64,000 nucleotides of DNA from Caballeronia hypogeia (GTDB lineage: Bacteria; Pseudomonadota; Gammaproteobacteria; Burkholderiales; Burkholderiaceae), in assembly GCF_001544875.2 (NCBI RefSeq), contig NZ_FCOA02000002.1:186001-250000 (forward strand), written 5' to 3'. The translations under genes and the position numbers were made by a program. The notes beneath the pieces are model-generated. The model was not told where the DNA came from. It searched no databases and worked only from the letters and a program-made list of their open reading frames with translations. Of the stretch, positions 26,778 through 34,408 are shown in pieces. Position 1 is the stretch's first letter. Each line of letters begins with the position of its first letter.

Positions 26778-26901
26778 GCGCGATTCCCGGGCAGAAGCAC
26801 TCATCCGACGTACCACACGCGAAGTTCCGCATGCCGTGACTCACGGCGCCTCTCGATGACCGAAGGCGCCTCGCCCACGCACGCGGTTACACAAGGAGAC
26901 G

Positions 26902-28191
26902 ATGATGTTCCGTCGAGCCACGACGCGCGTTTTGCTGCTGCTATGCGCGATGTATTTCATCACCTATATCGACCGGGTCAATGTCAGCACCGCGGCGAGT
27001 CAGTTCGGCGCCGAGCTGGGCCTCTCGCACACGCAAGTCGGTTTCGTTTTTTCCGCGTTCGCCTATCCGTATCTCGTGTTTCAGATCATTGGCGGATGGG
27101 TCGGTGACCGCTTCGGTCCGCGCCGCACGCTCACGCTCTGCGCGATCATCTGGGCCGGCGCGACCGTGCTGACCGGTCTGGCGGGCGGCTTCGCATCGCT
27201 GATCGTCGCGCGCGTGCTGCTCGGACTCGGCGAAGGCGCGACCTTTCCGACCGCGACGCGCGCGATGTCCAACTGGATGCCCGCCGATCAGCGCGGTTTC
27301 GCGCAAGGCATCACGCATGCGGCATCGCGTATCGGCAATGCAGTGGCGCCGCCGCTGATCGTCTGGCTGATGGTCGCGACGAGCTGGCGCGGCGCGTTCA
27401 TCATCACCGGGATCATCAGCTTTCTGTGGGCGATCGCATGGGTCTTCTACTTCCGCGATAACCCGCGCGACCATCCGCGCATCACGGAGACGGAATGCGC
27501 CACGCTCTCGACCTACTCGGGCGTGAAGCAACGCACGCCGGTGCCCTGGCGCAAGCTGCTCGGCCGCATGGCGCCCGTCACGGCCGTGTATTTCTGCTAT
27601 GGCTGGGTGCTGTGGCTCTTCCTCGGCTGGATTCCACAGTACTTCCTGCACAACTATCACATGCAGCTCGGCAAGTCGGCGCTGTTCGCCTCGGGCGTAT
27701 TCTTCGCGGGCGTGCTCGGCGACTGGCTCGGCGGCTCGCTCACCGATCGCATCCTGAGAAAGAGCGGCAACGTGCGCCTGGCGCGCAACGTGATGGTCGG
27801 CGTATGCATGCTGCTCACATTGCTTTCGCTCGCGCCGATCATGTTCATCTCGAACATCTCGATCACGGTCGCGGCGCTGTGCCTTTCTGCCGGCTTCTTC
27901 TTCAACGAAATGACGATCGGCCCGATGTGGTCCGTGCCGATGGACATCGCACCGAAGCATTCGGGCACCGCTGCCGGCATCATGAATTCCGGCTCGGCGC
28001 TTTCGGCGATCATCAGCCCGGTAGTCGGAGGCTGGCTGATCGACCGCACCGGCAACTGGAACCTGCCGTTCACGGTGTCGATGATCCTGATGGCGGTTGG
28101 CATCATCCTCTCGTTCACCATGCGCCCGGACCGCGCGCTCGAAGTGGAGGAGGAAAAGGAAGACGCCGCGCAGGGGCGCGAGTTCGTCTGA
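26902..28191 (+). CDS. MFS transporter, anion:cation symporter (ACS) family
   Basis: A 429-residue carrier with twelve predicted membrane helices. The first-loop motif GGWVGDRFGPRR and RVLLGLGEGATFP are typical of ACS proteins such as the galactonate, glucarate and phthalate carriers. Start chosen at 26902 because AAGGAGACG precedes ATGATG; the second ATG, 3 nt on, is equally possible. It lies inside the GntR-controlled catabolic run, so it probably imports the organic acid degraded there. A perfect 13-bp hairpin follows the stop. Confidence 0.93.
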   Translation: MMFRRATTRVLLLLCAMYFITYIDRVNVSTAASQFGAELGLSHTQVGFVFSAFAYPYLVFQIIGGWVGDRFGPRRTLTLCAIIWAGATVLTGLAGGFASLIVARVLLGLGEGATFPTATRAMSNWMPADQRGFAQGITHAASRIGNAVAPPLIVWLMVATSWRGAFIITGIISFLWAIAWVFYFRDNPRDHPRITETECATLSTYSGVKQRTPVPWRKLLGRMAPVTAVYFCYGWVLWLFLGWIPQYFLHNYHMQLGKSALFASGVFFAGVLGDWLGGSLTDRILRKSGNVRLARNVMVGVCMLLTLLSLAPIMFISNISITVAALCLSAGFFFNEMTIGPMWSVPMDIAPKHSGTAAGIMNSGSALSAIISPVVGGWLIDRTGNWNLPFTVSMILMAVGIILSFTMRPDRALEVEEEKEDAAQGREFV

Positions 28192-28204
28192 TCGGCGAAT
28201 GTCA

Positions 28205-28235
28205 CGGTGCAATGCATTCCGCATGCATTGCACCG
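28205..28235. terminator. 13-bp perfect hairpin after MFS gene
   Basis: Arms 28205-28217 and 28223-28235 pair perfectly around a 5-nt loop; core CGGTGCAATGCAT. There is no T-run, so it may stabilise the 3' end rather than terminate. It carries the GCATTC heptamer core. Confidence 0.5.
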
Positions 28236-28276
28236 ATCCGGAATAACGCATGCAGTATTCAAACTACGGAGGCGAT

Positions 28277-29059
28277 GTGGCGGAACCATCCATCCTGATC
28301 GAGCGCGACGGCGATATCGCGACGGTCGTCATCGACCGGCCCGACAAGCTCAACGCGATGACCAAGCCCTTGTGGCGCTCGCTCGGGGAGACCATCGAAA
28401 CACTGTCCGGCGATGACACGCTGCGTTGCATCGTGTTGCGTGGCGCGGGCGAGAAAGCCTTCTCTCCCGGTAACGACATCGCCGAATTCCGTACGGATCG
28501 CGCCAACGTCGAGCAGGCGCGCGAGTACGGCGCGATCATGCATCGCACTTTGCATGCATTGCACGAGTGCCGTCATCCGATCGTCGCGATGATTCACGGC
28601 ATCTGCGTCGGCGGCGGTCTTGAGATTGCCGCGATGTGCGACCTGCGCATCTGCGGCGAATCGAGCCGCTTCGGCGTGCCCATCAAGAACCTCGGGCTCG
28701 TGATGGCGCACGCGGAAATGGAGGGACTGGTGCGTCTGGCTGGTCCGGCTGTGGCGCTCGAACTCCTGCTCGAAGGACGCATCTTCGATGCCAGGGAGGC
28801 GCTCGCGAAAGGCCTCGTCACGCGCGTCGTCGCGGATGCGGAAGTCACCGCGCACGCCCGTGAGACCGCGCGGCGCATCGCGGATGGCGCGCCGCTCGTC
28901 GCGCGCTGGCACAAGCAGTTCGTGCGTCGCGTGATGGACCCCGCGCCGCTCGGCGACGAAGAGCGTGACGAAGGTTTCGCCTGCTTCGGCACGGAAGATT
29001 TCCGCACCGGCTATCAGGCTTTCCTCGACAAGATCAAACCGCAATTCAAGGGACGTTGA
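28277..29059 (+). CDS. Enoyl-CoA hydratase/isomerase family protein (crotonase)
   Basis: A 260-residue crotonase-fold protein. The oxyanion segment is GNDIAEF and GGGLEIAAMCDLRI, which supplies one Glu. At the place of the second catalytic Glu (usually FGxPEI) it reads FGVPIKNLG, so that residue is missing and plain hydration is doubtful; isomerase, hydrolase or decarboxylase activity are alternatives. Start GTG 28277 is chosen for the GGAGG 4 nt upstream; ATG 28250 in frame lacks one. It runs directly into the CoA-transferase gene (1-bp gap), so the two enzymes probably work on the same acyl-CoA. Confidence 0.85.
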   Translation: MAEPSILIERDGDIATVVIDRPDKLNAMTKPLWRSLGETIETLSGDDTLRCIVLRGAGEKAFSPGNDIAEFRTDRANVEQAREYGAIMHRTLHALHECRHPIVAMIHGICVGGGLEIAAMCDLRICGESSRFGVPIKNLGLVMAHAEMEGLVRLAGPAVALELLLEGRIFDAREALAKGLVTRVVADAEVTAHARETARRIADGAPLVARWHKQFVRRVMDPAPLGDEERDEGFACFGTEDFRTGYQAFLDKIKPQFKGR

Positions 29060-29060
29060 C

Positions 29061-30299
29061 ATGTCAGACATCAAACCAGCGGCCGCGCCCGGCGCGGGAC
29101 CGCTCGCGGGCATGCGCGTGGTCGAGCTCGCGCACATCATGTCGGGACCGATCTGCGGGATGATGCTCGCGGATATGGGCGCGGATGTCATCAAGGTCGA
29201 AAAGATTCCGAATGGCGACGATTGCCGGCGTTTCGCTCCGATTCTGGCGAGCGGCGAATCGGCGTCGTTCATGATCGTGAACCGCAACAAGCGCGGCATC
29301 GCCCTCAATCTCAAGACCGAGGGCGGCAAGGAAGTGCTCCGCAAGATGCTCGCAAGCGCGGACGTCGTGACCGAAAACTATCGGCGCGGCACGATGGAAA
29401 AGCTCGGCATGGGCTACGACATGCTCAAGGCCATGAATCCCGGCCTCATCTATTGCGCGATTTCCGGCTATGGCCGCAGCGGGCCGATGGCCGACAAGGG
29501 CGGCTTCGATCTGATCGCGCAAGGTCTGAGCGGACTCATGAGCATGACCGGCGAGCCGGGGCAGGCGCCGATCAAGGCAGGCTCGCCCGTCACCGACATC
29601 AACGCGGGCATTCTCGCCGCGCTCGGCATCAGCGCGGCCTATGCGAGAAAGCAGGCGACTGGTCTGGGCCAGATGGTCGACACGTCGCTGTTCGAAGCGG
29701 GCTTGCAGCAGATGTACTGGGCCTTCGCCAACTACTTCGCCGACGGCACCGTGCTGCCCAAAGCGGGCTCGGCCAATCCGACGAGTGCGCCGTATCAGGC
29801 GTTTCGCACACGCGACGGCTGGGTCAATATTGGCGCAGCCAATCAGAGCAACTACGAGCGGCTCGTCGGGGTGTTGAACATTCCCGGGCTGGCCGAAGAT
29901 GAGCGCTTTCAGACCAACGCGGGGCGCCTGAAACATCGGGAGCTGCTGGTGGAGATTCTGACCGCGCGCCTCGTCGAGCGGACCACCGATGAATGGCTCG
30001 TCTCGTTCGATGAAATCGGCTTGCCGAGCGGCGCGGTTCTCGGTGTGCCCGAAGCGTCGTCGCACGAGCAGGCCATCGCGCGCGGGATGATCGTCGAAAC
30101 CGAGCATCCGCTGGCGGGCCCGATGCGCGGCATCGGCTTGCCGATTCACTTCTCCGAAGGGTGCACCAGGGTATCGCGCCCCGCTCCGCTATTGGGACAG
30201 CACACGAGCGAAGTGCTCAACGAATACGGCTTCGACGATACCCGCATTCAGGCGCTCAAGGAGGAAGGCGCGATCCTTGAAACGGAAGTTCCCGCGTGA
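29061..30299 (+). CDS. Class III (CaiB/BaiF) CoA-transferase
   Basis: A 412-residue enzyme that moves CoA between organic acids or acts as an acyl-CoA racemase. The family start (GMRVVELAHIMSGPICGMMLADMGADVIKVE), the small-residue segment NRNKRGIALNLK and the catalytic Asp179 (SPVTDINAG) are all present. It starts 1 bp after the crotonase stop, so the pair is translationally linked. Together they suggest that an imported acid is activated as a CoA ester and then rearranged or cleaved. The identity of the acid is not shown. Confidence 0.92.
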   Translation: MSDIKPAAAPGAGPLAGMRVVELAHIMSGPICGMMLADMGADVIKVEKIPNGDDCRRFAPILASGESASFMIVNRNKRGIALNLKTEGGKEVLRKMLASADVVTENYRRGTMEKLGMGYDMLKAMNPGLIYCAISGYGRSGPMADKGGFDLIAQGLSGLMSMTGEPGQAPIKAGSPVTDINAGILAALGISAAYARKQATGLGQMVDTSLFEAGLQQMYWAFANYFADGTVLPKAGSANPTSAPYQAFRTRDGWVNIGAANQSNYERLVGVLNIPGLAEDERFQTNAGRLKHRELLVEILTARLVERTTDEWLVSFDEIGLPSGAVLGVPEASSHEQAIARGMIVETEHPLAGPMRGIGLPIHFSEGCTRVSRPAPLLGQHTSEVLNEYGFDDTRIQALKEEGAILETEVPA

Positions 30300-30317
30300 T
30301 GGGCGGACTCGGGTGCT

Positions 30318-30348
30318 CGGCATTCTGCATTCATCATGCAGAATGCCG
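30318..30348. terminator. 13-bp perfect hairpin
   Basis: Arms CGGCATTCTGCAT (30318-30330) and its exact complement (30336-30348) with loop TCATC, between the CoA-transferase and the aldolase-type gene. No T-run follows. It contains two GCATTC heptamers. Confidence 0.5.
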
Positions 30349-30384
30349 GGCTATGATGTTCTCACTCCTACGCCACGAAACGCC

Positions 30385-31533
30385 ATGACACTTTCACCCC
30401 CTCCTGCCGCCCGCGTGGGCGACGCGCTCGTATCGGTCGGCACGCCGTCACTGATCATCGACCTGGACGCCTTCGACGCGAATCTCGCCGCGATGTCCGC
30501 ATTCGCGGCGCGCCACGGCGTCGCCTTGCGTCCGCATGCCAAGGCGCACAAATCCAGTGCAATCGCGCAGCGTCAGATCGATTCTGGGGCCGTCGGTGTG
30601 TGTTGTCAGAAGTTGTCGGAGGCGTATCCGTTCGCTGCCGCGGGCATTGCGAGCATCCATGTGAGCAATGAGTTCGTCGGCGCGGACAAGCTTGCCATGG
30701 CCGTCGAACTCGCCTCGCACGTGCGGCTTTCCGTGTGCGTGGATGCATTGCCGCAAGTGCAGGCCGTGGGGGAAGCGGCCGCGCGCGCTGGCGTGACGAT
30801 AGACGTGCTGCCCGAAGTCGACGCCGGGCAGCATCGTTGCGGCGTAACCAGCGAAGACGCGCTCATCGAACTCGTGGACGCGATCGGCGCGCAAAGCGCA
30901 TTGCGCTTCACCGGGATTCAGGCATATCACGGCGGCATACAGCACGTCGCCGACTGGCACGCGCGCAAGAGCGAAGCGCGCCGCGCCGCCGACAGCGCTG
31001 CACGCTACGTGCGCGCGCTCGAAGCGCGCGGCATGCGTTGCGCGATCGTGACGGGCGGCGGGACGGGCACCGTCGAGTTCGATGCCGCGAGCGGCGTCTA
31101 CACCGAGCTTCAGCCCGGTTCCTATCTGTTCATGGACGGTGACTATGGCGGCATCGGCTGGGGCGGCGAAATGCGCTGGCGTCACAGTCTGTTCGTGCTG
31201 TCCACGGTGATGAGCGCGACGCGTCCCGGCATGGCTGTATGCGATGTCGGCTTGAAGGGGCTCGCGGTGGATTCAGGGCTGCCGCGCAGCGCGCGTTGGC
31301 TCGACCCGAGCATTGAACCGGTGCTGACCTACGGCTCCGCGAACGACGAGCACGGCATGCTTCAGGCGCACGGCGCACCGGAGGACGACCTGGCGGAACT
31401 CGTCGGCAAGCGGCTCCTTCTGCCCCCCGGGCATTGCGATCCGACCGTGAATCTCTACGACGAATACGTTTGCTTTCGCGGCGCCCACGTGACCGATATC
31501 TGGCCGATCGACGCGCGCGGCCTCTCGCGCTAG
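30385..31533 (+). CDS. D-threonine aldolase / 3-hydroxy-D-aspartate aldolase family PLP enzyme
   Basis: A 382-residue fold-type III PLP enzyme (DSD1 family). The PLP Lys53 is in RPHAKAHKS, and the C-terminal LLPPGHCDP supplies the metal ligands usual in this group. Members split 3-hydroxy amino acids: D-threonine to glycine and acetaldehyde, or 3-hydroxyaspartate to glycine and glyoxylate. In the beta-hydroxyaspartate cycle a relative (BhcC) works with a class V aminotransferase (BhcA), which is like the gene at 21576. The cycle's dehydratase and imine reductase are not in this window. Start ATG 30385; upstream residues in frame are unconserved. Confidence 0.88.
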   Translation: MTLSPPPAARVGDALVSVGTPSLIIDLDAFDANLAAMSAFAARHGVALRPHAKAHKSSAIAQRQIDSGAVGVCCQKLSEAYPFAAAGIASIHVSNEFVGADKLAMAVELASHVRLSVCVDALPQVQAVGEAAARAGVTIDVLPEVDAGQHRCGVTSEDALIELVDAIGAQSALRFTGIQAYHGGIQHVADWHARKSEARRAADSAARYVRALEARGMRCAIVTGGGTGTVEFDAASGVYTELQPGSYLFMDGDYGGIGWGGEMRWRHSLFVLSTVMSATRPGMAVCDVGLKGLAVDSGLPRSARWLDPSIEPVLTYGSANDEHGMLQAHGAPEDDLAELVGKRLLLPPGHCDPTVNLYDEYVCFRGAHVTDIWPIDARGLSR

Positions 31534-32579
31534 GCTGACTGTTCTTTGGGCGGATAGATCGTCGAGATCAGCGCATCGAGATCGGTCACGATGAGATCGA
31601 TCACGAATTGCGCGACTTCCTGCGCGCCGTGCGTCGACTCCTGCGCCGCGAGCATGTCCTTGAGTTCGCTCACGGCGCCGCGCGCGCGTACGAGTCCGGC
31701 GTCGTCCTGGCGCGGCGATGCCAGCACGCTCGCAAGCGTCTCGAACAGCGCCTGCAGTTCGCGGCCTGTTTCGCCGAAGCGCGCCGCGCACGTATTGGCA
31801 TCGACGCGCGACACGGCCTTTGCGAGAAACAGCGCATCGCTGTGCAGACGGCGCAGGAACGGCGCGGCTTTGTCGATGGCGTCCGAGCGCCGGTTCTGCA
31901 CGAGCACGATGATGTGTTCTCGTTCGGCTTCCTTCAACGCATCGTCGAGCGCCTTTTGTGCGTCCGTGCTTTGCGCTTCGAGGCGCATTGCGCGGGCTTC
32001 GTCCTTGTCGCCGGAAAGATGCAGGCCGATCAATTGGCCGAGGCTTTTCAAGGTATCGGCGACGCCGCGATGCGCGGCCGTGAGCGCACGATTCGGCCAG
32101 ATAGCCGACACGACGAACGACGACGCCGCGCCGATCAAGATCTCCAGCACGCGATGCATTGGCCGCTCGAAGGGCGAGCCTGGTCCGGCGGGAATCAGCA
32201 CGACGATCACGAGAGTGACGCACGCGAGCCTGAACGCGGGTCGCTTCGCGCTCAAGGTGGCGAGCGGCACGAGTCCGACCGTGAAGACGGCGAGCGGCGG
32301 CGCGCCACGTTCCATGGCGACGATGCCGAGCACCCCCACTACCGCGCCGATGAACGCGCCGATGATCTGGTCGCGCGCCGTATCGACCGCTTGCGTGAGG
32401 CTCGGCTGCGTCACGATGACGAGCGTCGTGATGAGCGCCCAATAGCCTTCGGGCAATGCGGCGAGACGCGCTGCGCCATAGCTGATCGCGCAGCTCAGAA
32501 GCGTGCGGGCGAGCCGTCTGGCTTCGGGCGCGCCGAAGAATGCGCGCAAGCGGCGTCGAGTGCGGGTGATCGCGATCAT
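31530..32579 (-). CDS. FUSC-family / aromatic acid exporter-like membrane protein
   Basis: About 349 residues. The N-terminal half has about six membrane helices, typical of the fusaric-acid-resistance (FUSC) group (ISYGAARLAALPEGYWALITTLVIVTQPSL with DQIIGAFIG). The C-terminal half is a soluble helical region. Such proteins export aromatic carboxylic acids, though this single-module form is shorter than AaeB-type pumps. Start MIAITRT at 32579 is preferred because homology seems to begin there; in-frame starts up to 32696 lack a ribosome site too, so the N-terminus is uncertain. It overlaps the stop of the convergent aldolase-type gene by 4 bp. Confidence 0.8.
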   Translation of the reverse strand: MIAITRTRRRLRAFFGAPEARRLARTLLSCAISYGAARLAALPEGYWALITTLVIVTQPSLTQAVDTARDQIIGAFIGAVVGVLGIVAMERGAPPLAVFTVGLVPLATLSAKRPAFRLACVTLVIVVLIPAGPGSPFERPMHRVLEILIGAASSFVVSAIWPNRALTAAHRGVADTLKSLGQLIGLHLSGDKDEARAMRLEAQSTDAQKALDDALKEAEREHIIVLVQNRRSDAIDKAAPFLRRLHSDALFLAKAVSRVDANTCAARFGETGRELQALFETLASVLASPRQDDAGLVRARGAVSELKDMLAAQESTHGAQEVAQFVIDLIVTDLDALISTIYPPKEQSA

Positions 32580-32773
32580 GCGCTCTTGTATGAGTGACGA
32601 AGTCGCGGCGGATGCGCGCGTCCGATGCCGCATTATGCCAATACGCGCGACGAGGACGTTGCAGGAAACGAGGACGAAAAATGAAGAAGGCGACACACAC
32701 CCATGAAGCTGGGCGTGTTGCCGCCTTGGTGTCGCGACGAACCGAAGACTCGACGAAACTTCAGGGTGTGTCG

Positions 32774-32959
32774 TCAGGTGAGTATCGGCACCGCTTCGAT
32801 CAGCGCAAGCCCGAGTAGCGCCCCGATGGCTGCGCTGATGAGCTTCGGATGCCAGCGATCCAGATGCAGCACCGTGAGCAGCGCGCCGATCAGGATGACG
32901 CCGAGCAAAGCGAAAATTACCACAAGATAGCCGATTTCGAAGTCATTATTGATAAGCAC
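32774..32959 (-). CDS. Small two-helix membrane protein, 61 residues
   Basis: Start GTG 32959 with GGGAGG 8 nt upstream; the ORF can extend to 33001, but the extension lacks such a site. Two hydrophobic helices (about residues 9-27 and 38-58) separated by LHLDRWHPKL. No family recognised. An inverted repeat lies about 100 bp upstream (33055-33067). Confidence 0.6.
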   Translation of the reverse strand: MLINNDFEIGYLVVIFALLGVILIGALLTVLHLDRWHPKLISAAIGALLGLALIEAVPILT

Positions 32960-33054
32960 GACGCTGGCCTCCCGCCGACACAAGCCGGCTGATTTGCGCA
33001 TTGCGCCACGCTTGCGGCGCTTCTCGATCCGCCTGCGCGACGTTTCGATTATAT

Positions 33055-33067
33055 ATCACGTTGTGAT
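33055..33067. promoter_or_regulatory. Inverted repeat, possible operator
   Basis: ATCAC and GTGAT flank GTT in an AT-rich stretch (TATAT precedes it), upstream of the small membrane protein gene and downstream of the cytochrome gene. No regulator can be assigned. Confidence 0.3.
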
Positions 33068-33105
33068 GTATTTGAAGTCGCGCGAACGATGTCCGCATGG
33101 GAAGC

Positions 33106-34332
33106 TCAATGGCCAGGTCCGGCGTTCAGCGGCAAGGTGGAGGCGCGCGCGCTGTCGGCGGTCAGCTTTGTCGCGCCGGCCTTGTAGCCGTTCGAATTGA
33201 GCAGGAACGCCATGATGTCGGCGTAATCCTGATCTTTCATCTTGCCCGGTCGATCAGCGGGCATGTTGGTCGCCATGTAGGTGAAGATGCCGCCAACCGT
33301 CAGATGCGAGTTCGCCGCCGGCGCGAACGATGGCCCCTGCAATGCGGGCGCGGTGACGCCTTGCAATTGGGCGCCGTGGCACTTCGCGCACGAGCTCGCG
33401 TAAAGCGTCTTGCCGTGAGCGATCTGCGCCTGTTCGAACGATGGCGGCTCGCCGCCCCCTTCGTTCGCGACCTTGATGAAGCGTCCCATGCGCGCCGCAT
33501 TGGCGTCGGCGAGCATGATGCCCGTGCGCGCCGACGATGCTGTCGAAGCCGTGTCGAGATAATGCGCCGATGAACGCACCGACGCAGTTTGTGCCGGGAG
33601 GGTCCACTGCTTCGTGAGCGCCTGCAGGCGGCCATCGTTGTTCATGGCGGTGAGTGCATCGTCGATGCGCGGAAGCAACGCGGCAGCCTTGTCGCCGAAT
33701 GCGAACGTGAGATGCCAGTCCGCATAAGGCGAGTCCGCGAGCGCCACATCGAAGCTGTGCTCCGGATGGGCCATGCGATAGGCGACGACAGCCGGATACC
33801 AGACGATGGCCTTCTGCGCGCGTCCTTTCGCGACCGCTTCGACCGTCGATGCCGAGGTGTTCTCCAGATCCAGCGTCACGTCAGGTTGCTGCACGGCGAT
33901 GAGTTGCGCGGGGCTCGCGTAGGTCGCGGCGACCGTGCGCTTCGCCGCGTCCTGCAACACGGCGCCGGGCGCTTCGACGCTGACATAGCCCGCACGCAGA
34001 TAGCCTCGCGAGAAGCGCATCTTGCCGCCGGATGCATCGGCGACCGTCGAGCGTGGAAAGCCTGCGATCACGTCGCAATCGCGGGCGAGCGTCTTGTCGA
34101 GTTCGCTGAGCGAGACGCCGTCATCGTCGCCTTCGCCGATACCGTGCGTGACGAGCGTCGCCGCAATGTTGGCGCGCGCGAAGACCGCTTGCGCGACGGC
34201 GCGATCCAGTGCCACGGACGGGCTGCCGGGAAACGTGCAGATCTTCACTGCGGCGTGCGAGGGCGACGGTGCGAGTGCGATGCATGCCGCGAGCATGCCC
34301 GCCGCACGAATGGAGTTGAGTGGATGATTCAT
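33106..34332 (-). CDS. Periplasmic binding-protein / cytochrome c fusion, XoxJ-XoxG-like partner of PQQ dehydrogenase
   Basis: A 408-residue exported protein with signal peptide about residues 1-27. Residues 28-245 resemble a family 3 solute-binding fold (KICTFPGSPS, IAGFPRSTVA, VWYPAVVAYRM), as in MxaJ/XoxJ proteins beside methanol dehydrogenases. Residues 300-390 are a class I cytochrome c with heme site C315-C318-H319 (CAKCH) and Met ligand in the TNMPADRPGKM region. In methylotrophs these are two genes; here they are one chain. It lies 76 bp after the dehydrogenase on the same strand, so it is probably the electron acceptor. The role of the binding-protein half is inferred. Confidence 0.85.
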   Translation of the reverse strand: MNHPLNSIRAAGMLAACIALAPSPSHAAVKICTFPGSPSVALDRAVAQAVFARANIAATLVTHGIGEGDDDGVSLSELDKTLARDCDVIAGFPRSTVADASGGKMRFSRGYLRAGYVSVEAPGAVLQDAAKRTVAATYASPAQLIAVQQPDVTLDLENTSASTVEAVAKGRAQKAIVWYPAVVAYRMAHPEHSFDVALADSPYADWHLTFAFGDKAAALLPRIDDALTAMNNDGRLQALTKQWTLPAQTASVRSSAHYLDTASTASSARTGIMLADANAARMGRFIKVANEGGGEPPSFEQAQIAHGKTLYASSCAKCHGAQLQGVTAPALQGPSFAPAANSHLTVGGIFTYMATNMPADRPGKMKDQDYADIMAFLLNSNGYKAGATKLTADSARASTLPLNAGPGH

Positions 34333-34408
34333 GACCAGGCGTCCGATGATGTAATGAGCATCGCGAGCGCGCGATGAAGTTGAGCGCTCGCGCTTCGATC
34401 AGGTGTTG

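Noticed and set aside
27495..28298. Possible frameshifted second transporter copy
   Set aside because: It is just the alternative frame of the intact MFS gene; no duplicated sequence is present.
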